Positions 54,870 through 62,983 of a stretch of DNA of 64,000 bases are shown here, piece after piece. The stretch lies in the NCBI GenBank assembly GCA_018242625.1, contig JAFEBO010000011.1, positions 26,008 through 90,007 of the forward strand, given 5' to 3'. The stretch's first letter is position 1; each line of letters opens with the position of its first letter. The DNA is from Planctomycetota bacterium. Lineage in GTDB: Bacteria; Planctomycetota; Phycisphaerae; Phycisphaerales; UBA1924. A program made the translations under genes and the position numbers. The notes beneath the pieces were generated by a model. That model ran no database searches and had not been told where the DNA came from. It worked only from the letters and a program-made list of their open reading frames with translations.

Positions 54870-55355
54870 GTGACAAGCGAGAAGAACAAACTCTCTCACC
54901 TCGACGAAGCCAATCGCGCCAAAATGGTCGATGTCGGCTCCAAGCCCGTCACGGCCCGCGCCGCCACCGCCGAAGCAATCGTCCAGATTTCAAATGAGCT
55001 CGCCGCCGCCATTCGCGAGAACAAAATCGCCAAAGGCAACATCCTCGAAGTAGCCCGCCTCGCGGGCATTCAGGCCGCCAAGCGCACCGACCAACTCATC
55101 CCGTTGTGCCACTCGCTGCCACTCGACTCGGTCGACGTGGACATCTCGCTCGAGGGCAATAGCGTCCACATCAAGGCAACAGCCCGGGCGACCGCCCGCA
55201 CCGGCGTCGAGATGGAAGCCCTCACCGCCGCATCCGTCGCCGCGCTCACCATCTACGACATGGGCAAGGCGATCGACCGCTCCATGGTCATCTCTTCTAT
55301 ACGCCTGCTCGCAAAGTCCGGCGGCACACGCGGCGACTACACCGCCGCCCGATGA
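54870..55355 (+). CDS. moaC: cyclic pyranopterin monophosphate synthase
   Basis: MoaC works after MoaA to make cyclic pyranopterin monophosphate. The GTG at 54870 gives 161 residues, the usual length. Signatures are MVDVGSKPVTARAATAEAIV, GNILEVARLAGIQAAKRTDQ, LIPLCHSLPLDSVDVDI with the active-site His, TGVEMEALTAASVAALTIYD, and the conserved KSGGTRGDY at the end. No ribosome site is clear. The stop abuts the end of a small convergent gene. Confidence 0.94.
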   Translation: MTSEKNKLSHLDEANRAKMVDVGSKPVTARAATAEAIVQISNELAAAIRENKIAKGNILEVARLAGIQAAKRTDQLIPLCHSLPLDSVDVDISLEGNSVHIKATARATARTGVEMEALTAASVAALTIYDMGKAIDRSMVISSIRLLAKSGGTRGDYTAAR

Positions 55356-55553
55356 TCAGGCCGCCGTCGCACGCCGCTTGCCCTGCGCCCGCGCACGCTC
55401 GCCCCGCGCAAGACCCAGCGCCCGACGCTCCAGCACGCTCTCAATATCAGCCCGCCCGCCGCGGCCAGACAGAATCGCCAGCATCAGCAGATTCTCGCCG
55501 GAAGCCGACTCAAGGATCGAACGGGCCGAAGTGGAGGTGTTGCGCGTCTTCAT
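55356..55553 (-). CDS. small protein of unknown function inside the moa cluster
   Basis: The ATG at 55553 gives 65 residues: ARSILESASGENLLMLAILS, GRGGRADIESVLERRALGL, and a basic tail. It looks like two helices with a short RADIE turn. It is on the minus strand between moaC and mogA/moaB, its stop abutting moaC. A longer reading from 55631 is possible. The low-complexity tail and weak ribosome site make it uncertain; the helical middle argues it is not random. Confidence 0.4.
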   Translation of the reverse strand: MKTRNTSTSARSILESASGENLLMLAILSGRGGRADIESVLERRALGLARGERARAQGKRRATAA

Positions 55554-55648
55554 GCATGGACTTGCCGCTTCTTCCCCCTTTCTTGCAGGCGAAAATCCGA
55601 TTTTGTGCCGCTTGGCCCGTTTCTCAAGCATTCCGCTACCCTCCCACC

Positions 55649-56137
55649 ATGATCCGAGCCGCCGTCCTCACCGTTTCCGACCGCTGCTCCCGTGCCGAAC
55701 GCGAGGATCTCTCCGGCCCCGCTCTTCGGTCGATCCTCACATCCCGCCTGTCCGCCCGGATCGCCGCCTTCGAAATCGTCCCGGACGACCCCGAAGCGAT
55801 CGCCTCGCAGCTCATCGCCTGGTCACACCCCGATCAGAAAATCGACCTCATCCTCACGACCGGCGGCACAGGCCTCGCCCCACGCGACAACACCCCCGAA
55901 GCCGCCAAACGCGTCATCGAACGCGAACACCCCGGCCTCCTCGAACTCGCCCGCCGCCGCTGCTACGACAAGACGCCCAAGACATACCTCTCCCGGGGGA
56001 TCTCCGGGACTCGCAACCGCACGCTCATCATCACATTGCCGGGCTCGCCGCGGGGTGCCGGGGAGATGCTCGAAGCCCTCCTGGACATCCTGCCGCACGC
56101 CATCGAAACCCTGCGGGGCGAGGTCACCGACGGCTGA
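55649..56137 (+). CDS. molybdopterin adenylyltransferase-like protein (MogA/MoaB family)
   Basis: The ATG at 55649 gives 162 residues. MIRAAVLTVSDRCSRAERED, LILTTGGTGLAPRDNTPEAA, the SRGISGTRNRTLIITLPGSP segment and AGEMLEALLDILPHAIETLR define the MogA/MoaB family, which adenylates molybdopterin before metal insertion by MoeA. Whether it is MogA or MoaB cannot be decided by eye. It is the last Moco gene in the window, just before tRNA-Leu and the change in base skew. Confidence 0.92.
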   Translation: MIRAAVLTVSDRCSRAEREDLSGPALRSILTSRLSARIAAFEIVPDDPEAIASQLIAWSHPDQKIDLILTTGGTGLAPRDNTPEAAKRVIEREHPGLLELARRRCYDKTPKTYLSRGISGTRNRTLIITLPGSPRGAGEMLEALLDILPHAIETLRGEVTDG

Positions 56138-56160
56138 CCGTCGCGCTGGCCCTGGGGAAA

Positions 56161-56245
56161 TGCCGGAGGAGGGAGTCGAACCCACACGCCTTTTGAGGGC
56201 GGCGGATTTTGAATCCGCTGCGTCTGCCAGTTCCGCCACTCCGGC
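56161..56245 (-). tRNA. tRNA-Leu (CAA)
   Basis: Read on the minus strand the 85 bases form a class II tRNA: acceptor GCCGGAG/CTCCGGC with discriminator A, anticodon stem GCGGA/TCCGC with loop TTCAAAA (anticodon CAA), a long variable arm (CGCC...GGCG), and T loop TTCGACT. The CCA end is not encoded. Confidence 0.96.
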
Positions 56246-56339
56246 TTCGTGAGTAGGGTAGACGCCCCCGTCGCCGTCCGCCCGGGCCTTTCCGGCCGGA
56301 CGCTCGGGCGATACGCTGGGGTCTTTGAGGAATCCGCAC

Positions 56340-56723
56340 ATGGCATCACTGGTCATTTCTCACGGCGCCGCGATCGGTGAAAACTACAAACTTGCTGAGG
56401 GCATCACCTCGGTCGGACGCGACGATGACTGCACGATCCAGGTCCTGGACGAGCGGGTTTCGCGCAAGCACCTGCAGATCCGGTTTGACGAGTTGACCAG
56501 GACGTTTGTCGCGGGCGACTATCGCAGCGCGAACGGCGTGTTTATCAACGAAAAGCAGATCCTTGCCGATGTGGTTCTGAACGACGGAGATCGGATCCGC
56601 ATCGGCGACACGAACCTGATCTTCTTCCTGGCGGATTTCCCGGACAAGGCGAGTGCGCACGCCGCGGTGAAGAAAGCCGGGGAATGGGCCAAGGACACGC
56701 TGACACAGTCCAAGATGCGGTGA
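56340..56723 (+). CDS. FHA domain protein
   Basis: The ATG at 56340 preceded by GAGGA gives 127 residues, essentially one forkhead-associated domain: GITSVGRDDDCTIQVLDERV, then SRKHLQIRFDE with the conserved Ser-Arg-Lys-His, YRSANGVFINEKQI with the Asn-Gly, and LNDGDRIRIGDTNLIFFL. FHA domains bind phosphothreonine peptides, so it likely reads a Ser/Thr kinase signal. A short helical tail follows. No kinase is adjacent. Confidence 0.92.
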   Translation: MASLVISHGAAIGENYKLAEGITSVGRDDDCTIQVLDERVSRKHLQIRFDELTRTFVAGDYRSANGVFINEKQILADVVLNDGDRIRIGDTNLIFFLADFPDKASAHAAVKKAGEWAKDTLTQSKMR

Positions 56724-56733
56724 GCGCCGGCTG

Positions 56734-57426
56734 CTAGCGGCCCATCGCCCACTTCATCGCTCCCTCCGCGAGAATGTCCACGGCGTCGTAGAGACGGACC
56801 TGGGCGGAATCCTGCGTCAGGACGAGAGGCAATTCGCTGCACGCGACGACGACGCCTTCGCAGCCGCGCTGGGCGAGCCTGGCGATGACACCGTTCACGG
56901 CGGCGCGGCTCTCGGGTCGGGCGGTGCCGAAGATGAGTTCGCCGAAGATGATCTCGTCGAGGAGTTCGATCTCGCGCTCTTCCGGGGCGAGCACCTGGAT
57001 TCCCTTGAGACCGAGCTTGGTCTGGTAGGTCGAGGCCATCGTCACCAGCTTGGTCCCGATGATGCCGACCTTTTTGCGTTTGTCGCTCTCAACGGCCGCC
57101 GCCACGAGGTCGGCCATGGTGATCCAGGGGATGGGCGAGCCCGCCTCGGCGAGATAGACGCCGTGCTGGACGATGTTGTCGGGCGTCATGCAGACGCGAG
57201 CACCGCACCGGGCGAGCATCTCGGCCGAGCGCCGCAGGAGGCTTCCGACGAGGTGCCAGTCGTCCTTGCGGATGGCGTCGATGTACTGAGACAGGGGCTC
57301 GTTGTGCAGGGAGAGGGCCGGCTGCTCGTGGGGAGGCAGGGCGTGCGATGCCGCCCTGGAGAGCTGGCGATAAAACAGCGCCGCTCCTTCCGGACTCACC
57401 CCAACAATGCCCAGGTGCTTCACCAT
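56734..57426 (-). CDS. aspartate/glutamate racemase family protein
   Basis: The ATG at 57426 gives 230 residues. The fold is that of the Asp/Glu/hydantoin racemases: MVKHLGIVGVSPEGAALFYR at the start, ARCGARVCMTPDNIVQH with the first cysteine, KKVGIIGTKLVTMASTYQTK, and GCEGVVVACSELPLVLTQD with the second cysteine. The usual C-N-T around the first Cys is C-M-T here. It may make D-aspartate or a related D-amino acid. It diverges from hscB with 39 bases between starts. Confidence 0.85.
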   Translation of the reverse strand: MVKHLGIVGVSPEGAALFYRQLSRAASHALPPHEQPALSLHNEPLSQYIDAIRKDDWHLVGSLLRRSAEMLARCGARVCMTPDNIVQHGVYLAEAGSPIPWITMADLVAAAVESDKRKKVGIIGTKLVTMASTYQTKLGLKGIQVLAPEEREIELLDEIIFGELIFGTARPESRAAVNGVIARLAQRGCEGVVVACSELPLVLTQDSAQVRLYDAVDILAEGAMKWAMGR

Positions 57427-57465
57427 GACAGCACTGTAGAACCCCGATCGGAAACTTCCTTTCCA

Positions 57466-58002
57466 ATGGCTCTCAATCCCTTCCAGGCGCTCGGCCTTCC
57501 GCTGCGGTTTGATCTCGACCCGGCGGCGATCCAGCGGGCGTATCTCGCCCGGGTTGCGGCGATCCACCCCGATCTGGCGGAGCAGGACGCTGCGGCCGCG
57601 GCGGAGCTGAACCTTGCCCGCGAGACGCTGAACAGCCCGGAGGCCCGGGCGGACCTGCTGCTGCGGCTCCGGGGCGGGCCGGGGAAGGAAGAAGACAAGT
57701 CGCTGCCTCCCGGGTTCCTGGTGGAGATCATGGAGACGCGAGAAGCGGCGGAGGCGGCGCTGGCATCGAACGATCCGGGCGAGCGGGCCCGGTGGACCCG
57801 CTGGGCCCGGGAGCAGCGTGCGGAATACGTCCGGGCGGTGGGCAAGCTGTTTGAATCGCTCGGAACTGAACCAACTGCGGCGGCTCTCAAGCAGATCCGA
57901 ACCACGCTGAATGCGTGGCGGTACATAGAGAGGCTGCTTGAACAGCTGGACCCCGCGTACAACCCTGCCACGGCAGACTTCCGTTCTTCTCCTCCGTCTT
58001 AA
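57466..58002 (+). CDS. hscB: HscB-like iron-sulfur co-chaperone
   Basis: The ATG at 57466 gives 178 residues. It has a J domain with NPFQALGLPLRFDLDPAAIQ and the HPD motif in AAIHPDLAEQ, the LNLARETLNSPEARADLLLR helix, and an HscB C-terminal domain with SLPPGFLVEIMETREAAEAA. HscB delivers IscU to HscA in iron-sulfur cluster assembly. No other isc gene is present here. A thioredoxin-like gene follows after 12 bases, so they share a transcript. Confidence 0.87.
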   Translation: MALNPFQALGLPLRFDLDPAAIQRAYLARVAAIHPDLAEQDAAAAAELNLARETLNSPEARADLLLRLRGGPGKEEDKSLPPGFLVEIMETREAAEAALASNDPGERARWTRWAREQRAEYVRAVGKLFESLGTEPTAAALKQIRTTLNAWRYIERLLEQLDPAYNPATADFRSSPPS

Positions 58003-58014
58003 TCTCTCCGAGCC

Positions 58015-58593
58015 ATGAAGTTTCTTCGAATCCTTGCCATTTCGTCCACGGTTGCGGCGATCCTGCTGATCCTGGGCCGGCTTGCCGGGGCCGGGGTTGC
58101 GCCGGTGCCGGAGGTGTTCAAAGACCGCTTCACGCTGGCCGACGCGATCGCGCGATCGCGGACCGAGCATCGGCCGGTGTTCCTCTTTGCGACGGCGGAC
58201 TGGTGCGGGCCGTGCCAGGTCATGAAGCGGACGGTTCTTTCCGAGGCTTCGATCGAGCGGCAGATCTCCCGCGACTTCGTGCCTGTTTACCTCAATGTTG
58301 ACGAGAATCAGGACGTCGCTGCGCAATTCAAGATCTTTTCGATTCCCGCGACCATCATCCTCTGGGACGGCAAGCTGGTGGCCCAGATGGAAGGAGTGGT
58401 GCCGCACGATTCGTACGAGCAGTGGCTTCTGGCGGCGAAGGAGCAGGCGCTGAGCGACCATCCGTTCCTCGAGCGGGCGAGCGACGAGTTCAAGGCCAAT
58501 CTGGAGCGGGCGATCGAAGCGAACCGGGGGAAAGCCGATTCTTCCGAGCCGTCCGGGCCGGGACGGGAAGGCCCCCCCGCTCCGCCCCGGTAA
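58015..58593 (+). CDS. membrane-anchored thioredoxin-like protein
   Basis: The 192 residues begin with a transmembrane helix or signal (RILAISSTVAAILLILGRLA). A thioredoxin fold follows with the redox motif WCGPC in FLFATADWCGPCQVMKRTVL and the cis-Pro segment FSIPATIILW. A charged, Pro-rich tail (after about residue 150) is extra. It belongs to the thioredoxin_7/DsbD-C-like group and likely acts in periplasmic thiol exchange. It follows hscB by 12 bases. Confidence 0.88.
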   Translation: MKFLRILAISSTVAAILLILGRLAGAGVAPVPEVFKDRFTLADAIARSRTEHRPVFLFATADWCGPCQVMKRTVLSEASIERQISRDFVPVYLNVDENQDVAAQFKIFSIPATIILWDGKLVAQMEGVVPHDSYEQWLLAAKEQALSDHPFLERASDEFKANLERAIEANRGKADSSEPSGPGREGPPAPPR

Positions 58594-58755
58594 CCGGGCA
58601 CAAGTCCCCGATTTGTTCAAGAAGAGGGGCGGTTCTGCGGACCTTTGGCGAGTTTCTTGCGGATGAGCTGAGAAAGCCTCTGTCATTATCAGCCCGTGCG
58701 CTGTATGTTTAACCGATACCAATCAGAGCCCCTTTTTCACCGGGAGTTTCCTTCG

Positions 58756-61134
58756 ATGACCCGATCCGTGTTCCGCCCTGCAACCCGGCTGGCTGTGGCT
58801 GCCGGCATGGTCGCCTGCTCGTTTGCTTTCGGACAGTCCGCCCGGGTTCATACGGAGGACGAGTTGTGCCTGCCCCCGCTGGAGCACGGCTGCGGGAAGG
58901 CCGAAGCGCTCAAGCGGCTGTTCCTTGCGGGGCGTGCGCCGTCGGATATGGGCCCGGGGTACAACCCGTTTGAGGATCGCGAGGCGATGAGCGCCACGGA
59001 TGTTCTTTCGAACGATCTGGACATCGCGATCACGCCCACGTCGAGCAACATTACCGGCAGCAACACGATCACGCTCACGAGCCTGGTGAACAACCTGACG
59101 CAGTTCACGTTCATGCTGCGGAACAACTACACCGTTTCGAGCGTGACGGTGAACGGGAACGCGGTGGCGATTCCCGCGACGCCGGCGAACGGGAACTACT
59201 CGCGGACGCTGACGCTTGACCGGGCGTACAACGCCGGCGAAACGCTTGTCATAAAGATCTCCTACAGCGGAACGGCGGTGAACGTCGGGCTTGGGTCGAT
59301 CAATTTCACCACGCAGAGCGGCACGCCGGTCGTGGCTTCGCTGAGCGAGCCTTACTACGCGGGCACGTGGTTCCCGTGCAAGGACGGCAACGTGCTTCAG
59401 CCGGGGGACAACATCGACAAGATGTCGACGTGGAAGCTCGCGCTGACGACCCCGAGCAATCTCGTGGGAGTTTCGAATGGATCGTTCCAAGGCGTTGACA
59501 CGCTGGGCGACGGGCGCAAGCGCTGGCGCTGGCAGAGCAACTACCCGATGGCGACGTACCTGGCGTGCTTCGGGGCGACCAACTACAACTCGTACTCCAT
59601 CAACTACACGTGGAACCCGCCCGGCGGGCCGTCGGTCTCGTTCCCCTTCCGCTATTACCTTTATCCCTCCAGCGATACCGCGAGCAATCGCGCGGCGTGG
59701 GAGCGGGTGACGCAGATGTTTGATGCGCTCTTCCCCGTGTACGGCGTCTATCCGTTCCCCAACGAGGGGTACGGGATGTACATGTTCCCGTTCGGCGGGG
59801 GCATGGAGCACCAGACGATGACGGGGCAGAACAGTTTCAGCGACACGATCACGGTGCACGAGCTTGGGCATCAATGGTGGGGCGACAATGTGACTTGCCG
59901 CTACTGGAACGACATCTGGTTCAACGAGGGGATGGCGACGTATACCGAGGCGATCTGGGCGGAGCGGAAGACGGGGTCCACGGGATCTGCCGCCCTCCAG
60001 AGTGCGATGATCGCCCGCAAGCCCGCGAGCACCGCGGTGGGCGGCACTGTCTACGTCTATGACACTTCGAACGTGAACGCGGTCTTTGACAGCGACCTGG
60101 TGTACAACAAGGCCGCGTGGGTCTGGCACATGATGCGTGGGCAGATGGGGGATGCGACGTTCTGGAATTTCCTGGGCGCGATCCGGAGCAATTTCACCGG
60201 CTCTGCGATCAGCACGGCGCAGATCGAGTCGACGGCGGAGGCGGTGAGCGGGCAGGACTTGACTTCGTTCTTCAACGAGTGGGTTTACACGGGCGGCGCT
60301 CCGACGTATGTGAGCGGGAGCCAGTCGTTTGTGGTCAACGGGAAGAACTACTGCCGCTTCCATATCCGTCAGTCCTCCAATCCGACGTACCAGGTCTTTA
60401 CGACGCCGATCGACATGCTGATGAACACGAGCGCGGGCGCGGTGACCAGCCGGGTGCGGCCGCTGGCGGCGACGAGCTGGTTCACGCGGGCGGTGCCGGC
60501 GGCGGTTACGAGCATCTCGCTCGATCCGAGCAACTGGGTTCTGAACTACGGCAAGACTTCTGAGACGTTCATCACGGCGGGCGCGCCTCCGGTTGTGCTT
60601 GAGACTTCTCCGCTGCCGGGTGCTGCTCCGGATTTCCGGACGGCGCCTTCGAGCGCGACGGTGACATTCAGCAGCACCATGAACGTCTCGGCGGGCAATT
60701 TCCAGGTCTTCCGTTCCGGGGGCGGCTCGCCCGTTCCTTTCACGTTCGGCTGGAACCCGACGACTCTCACTGCCACGCTGCAGTTTGCGTCCAAACTCAG
60801 CCCGGCGGACTACACGATCCAGGTTTCGGGCGCGACCTCGACCGCCTCGGTCGCGCTGGACGGCGAGCTTGCGAATCCGAACCTTTCCTCGAGCCTGCCG
60901 AGCGGCAACGGTGTTGCGGGCGGCACGGCGACGTACAACTTCTCGGTGGTTGCCGGCCCGTGTCCGGCGGATCTCAATAACGACGGGATTGTTGACGACG
61001 TGGATTTCGTCCTGTTTGCTGAGGCGTACAACACGTTCCTGACTATGGCGGGCGATATCAGCGGCGACGCGCTGACGGACGACACGGATTTCGTGCTCTT
61101 TGCCGACGCTTACAACAACTACTTCTGCCCCTGA
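58756..61134 (+). CDS. secreted M1 family aminopeptidase with dockerin-like tag
   Basis: The ATG at 58756 with GGGAG upstream gives 792 residues. A signal peptide (RLAVAAGMVACSFAFGQSA) leads to an M1-type N-terminal beta domain, the exopeptidase motif FGGGMEHQTM in place of GAMEN, and the zinc site HELGHQWWGDN with the third ligand in WFNEGMATY (His368, His372, Glu391). After the catalytic domain comes an Ig-like domain (about 605-720) and a tag of two calcium-loop repeats (DLNNDGIVDDVDFVLFAEAY and DISGDALTDDTDFVLFADAY). It removes N-terminal residues from peptides outside the cell. The usual long C-terminal helical domain of M1 enzymes is absent. Confidence 0.9.
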   Translation: MTRSVFRPATRLAVAAGMVACSFAFGQSARVHTEDELCLPPLEHGCGKAEALKRLFLAGRAPSDMGPGYNPFEDREAMSATDVLSNDLDIAITPTSSNITGSNTITLTSLVNNLTQFTFMLRNNYTVSSVTVNGNAVAIPATPANGNYSRTLTLDRAYNAGETLVIKISYSGTAVNVGLGSINFTTQSGTPVVASLSEPYYAGTWFPCKDGNVLQPGDNIDKMSTWKLALTTPSNLVGVSNGSFQGVDTLGDGRKRWRWQSNYPMATYLACFGATNYNSYSINYTWNPPGGPSVSFPFRYYLYPSSDTASNRAAWERVTQMFDALFPVYGVYPFPNEGYGMYMFPFGGGMEHQTMTGQNSFSDTITVHELGHQWWGDNVTCRYWNDIWFNEGMATYTEAIWAERKTGSTGSAALQSAMIARKPASTAVGGTVYVYDTSNVNAVFDSDLVYNKAAWVWHMMRGQMGDATFWNFLGAIRSNFTGSAISTAQIESTAEAVSGQDLTSFFNEWVYTGGAPTYVSGSQSFVVNGKNYCRFHIRQSSNPTYQVFTTPIDMLMNTSAGAVTSRVRPLAATSWFTRAVPAAVTSISLDPSNWVLNYGKTSETFITAGAPPVVLETSPLPGAAPDFRTAPSSATVTFSSTMNVSAGNFQVFRSGGGSPVPFTFGWNPTTLTATLQFASKLSPADYTIQVSGATSTASVALDGELANPNLSSSLPSGNGVAGGTATYNFSVVAGPCPADLNNDGIVDDVDFVLFAEAYNTFLTMAGDISGDALTDDTDFVLFADAYNNYFCP

Positions 61135-61154
61135 TTCCGGTGCGGCGCGGCGGC

Positions 61155-62492
61155 TTACTCCAAGGGATTCACGAACAGGCCGGTGCCGAGCTTGGGATAG
61201 AAGAACGTGCTCTTCTGGGGCATGAGTTCGTTTGCTTTGCTGACGGCGCGAACCGCGGCGAGCGGGGTGGGACGGACGAGCACGGCGACCTGGGGCACAA
61301 AGCCTTTGCCGCCCCCCGCGCCGGTTTCGTGGCCGCGCCCGATCTCGTCGACTTCGGCGACCGAGTGCGGGAAGGCCCACCTCACGGGCTGGCCTGCGTT
61401 GAGGGCGGGCTCGCATATTTTCTCGACGATGAGGTGCTGCACGATGGCGACGTCGAGGGTGCGCCATTCCGCGGGCTTTTTGGCGAAGCGATCGGCGAGC
61501 GGGTCGTCTGAGGCGGGCCGGGCGAGCATGCCGCGCCTGGATGCGAAATCGTAAATTGCCAGCCGCCCCACTCCCTGGGATTTGGCCATGGCGGCGTGGA
61601 GCTGGTGCAGATCACCGGGGAAGGGATCAAGCCTGAGGAATGGGTCCGCGGCCTTCTGGAATGCGTCGATCGAATAGCTTTGCATGCCGCCGAGCACGCG
61701 GTGTGTCGGACCGATCACCAGACCGGGATCGCTCATGCCGACGAGGACCATCATGCAGCGTCTGGCGGGATGCTCGGGGCCGACGGGGCCTGCGGCTTCG
61801 AGGTCCTTCAGGTAATTGAGCTGGGTGTTGTAGCGGTGATGGCCGTCGGCGATGAAGATGTCTTCGCCGGCCATTGCCTGCTGGTATGCGGCGATCGTGG
61901 GCCCGTCGTCGATGGCCCAGACTTCGTGCAGCACGTTGTCAAAGTCCATGCGGGCGGTCAGGTCGGGCTTGCGGGAGGCCATGACCGAGCGGACCAGCCG
62001 GGTGGCTGCGCCGGAGTCGTCGGGGACGAGTCCGAAGACGGGGGAAAGCTGGGCGCGGGTTGCTTTCATCAGCGCGAGGCGATCGGCCTTGGGGCCGCTG
62101 AAGGTCTCTTCGTGGGGCAGGATCCCGCCGCCGGACCGCGGGCCGAAGGGAACGGCCTCGACTGTCGCGGCCATGCCGCAGCGCTGGGTCGGCACGCCGC
62201 CAAAGTCGAAGGTCTGGCGGTAGGCGAACATCGCCGGTTTTTCGCGGCGCTTGAGCGTTCCGGCGGCGAGCCAGTCGCGGTACCTGTCTCCGGCGGCCTG
62301 GTAGGTTTCGGGCGGACCGAGTTCTTTGGCGGGAACGTGCGGCAGGTCGATCGCGGCGATGTTGGCGGCGTGGCCTTTGAGCAGTCGCTCTTTGGCCTTG
62401 AGATCGAGCACGTCGTAGGGCGGGGCGATGAGGTGAGAAACATCCGCCGCACCCGTGTAACTCACTGCTTTGAACGGAAACACCTTTGGCAT
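61155..62492 (-). CDS. DUF1015 family protein
   Basis: The 445 residues match DUF1015 from end to end: VFPFKAVSYTGAADVSHLIA, PPYDVLDLKAKERLL, GGILPHEETFSGPKADRLAL, VFGLVPDDSG, MAGEDIFIADGHHRYNTQLN, RRCMMVLVGMSDPGLVIGPT, and the C-terminal YPKLGTGLFVNPLE. The ADGHHRY segment is strictly conserved and suggests an enzyme, perhaps related to ParB/sulfiredoxin-type folds. The role is unknown; in other genomes it often stands near serine/phosphoglycerate metabolism. It precedes nothing obvious on its strand. Confidence 0.9.
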   Translation of the reverse strand: MPKVFPFKAVSYTGAADVSHLIAPPYDVLDLKAKERLLKGHAANIAAIDLPHVPAKELGPPETYQAAGDRYRDWLAAGTLKRREKPAMFAYRQTFDFGGVPTQRCGMAATVEAVPFGPRSGGGILPHEETFSGPKADRLALMKATRAQLSPVFGLVPDDSGAATRLVRSVMASRKPDLTARMDFDNVLHEVWAIDDGPTIAAYQQAMAGEDIFIADGHHRYNTQLNYLKDLEAAGPVGPEHPARRCMMVLVGMSDPGLVIGPTHRVLGGMQSYSIDAFQKAADPFLRLDPFPGDLHQLHAAMAKSQGVGRLAIYDFASRRGMLARPASDDPLADRFAKKPAEWRTLDVAIVQHLIVEKICEPALNAGQPVRWAFPHSVAEVDEIGRGHETGAGGGKGFVPQVAVLVRPTPLAAVRAVSKANELMPQKSTFFYPKLGTGLFVNPLE

Positions 62493-62513
62493 CTCGCCTC
62501 CTGCGAAAACGAA

Positions 62514-62972
62514 TCAGGCCTTTGTTGACTGATAGATTCCCGGCGTTGCGCGGAATGAAATCGCGATGCGATTCCAGGCATTGATCGACGCGATCGCCCA
62601 TGTCAGTTCGGCCATCTGCTTTTCATCAAACTGGGCGCGGGTCGCCTCGTACAGATCGTCGGGCGCGTGACCGACCGTGATGTTCGTCACGGCTTCGACC
62701 CATGCCATTGCCGCACGCTCGCGGTCGCTGTACAAAGGACTTTCACGCCATGCGTTCAGCATGTACAGCCGTTCTTCCGTCTCGCCAGCGGCCTTTGCAT
62801 CCTTCCAGTGCATGTCCATGCAGTACGCGCAGCCGTTTATCTGCGAGGCGCGCAGTTTGATCATGTGCAGAAGCCTGGGCTCGATGCCGCCGGAGTGAAG
62901 GGCCTTTTCGACGCCGAGCATGCCGCGGAAGATCTCCGGTGCTGCCCTGGCGTAATCCATGCGCTGAGTCAT
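62514..62972 (-). CDS. carboxymuconolactone decarboxylase / AhpD-like protein
   Basis: The 152 residues have the CMD/AhpD signature IKLRASQINGCAYCMDMHWK with the redox CxxC and nearby His, followed by RESPLYSDRERAAMAWVEAV and FDEKQMAELTWAIASINAWN. Family members act as alkylhydroperoxidases or gamma-carboxymuconolactone decarboxylases; the CxxC-x3-H pattern favours antioxidant activity. It lies between DUF1015 (21 bases) and purQ (11 bases) on the same strand, so the three may be cotranscribed. Confidence 0.9.
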   Translation of the reverse strand: MTQRMDYARAAPEIFRGMLGVEKALHSGGIEPRLLHMIKLRASQINGCAYCMDMHWKDAKAAGETEERLYMLNAWRESPLYSDRERAAMAWVEAVTNITVGHAPDDLYEATRAQFDEKQMAELTWAIASINAWNRIAISFRATPGIYQSTKA

Positions 62973-62983
62973 TGCCTGCTCCG

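Noticed and set aside
54655..54899. Lys/Arg-rich open frames on the minus strand between moeA and moaC
   Set aside because: They are translations of the polypurine tract and CACAAAG repeat (HKVTKDTKSTKGK), a familiar artefact, with no ribosome site or domain.
56138..56339. Replication origin at the skew switch
   Set aside because: No DnaA-box cluster, no AT-rich segment and no dnaA/dnaN gene are found here, so the skew change is reported but an origin is not annotated.
58723..61467. Open frame of 914 codons on the minus strand
   Set aside because: It is antisense to the M1 aminopeptidase, which has a full zinc site and signal peptide. The product is Arg-rich filler.
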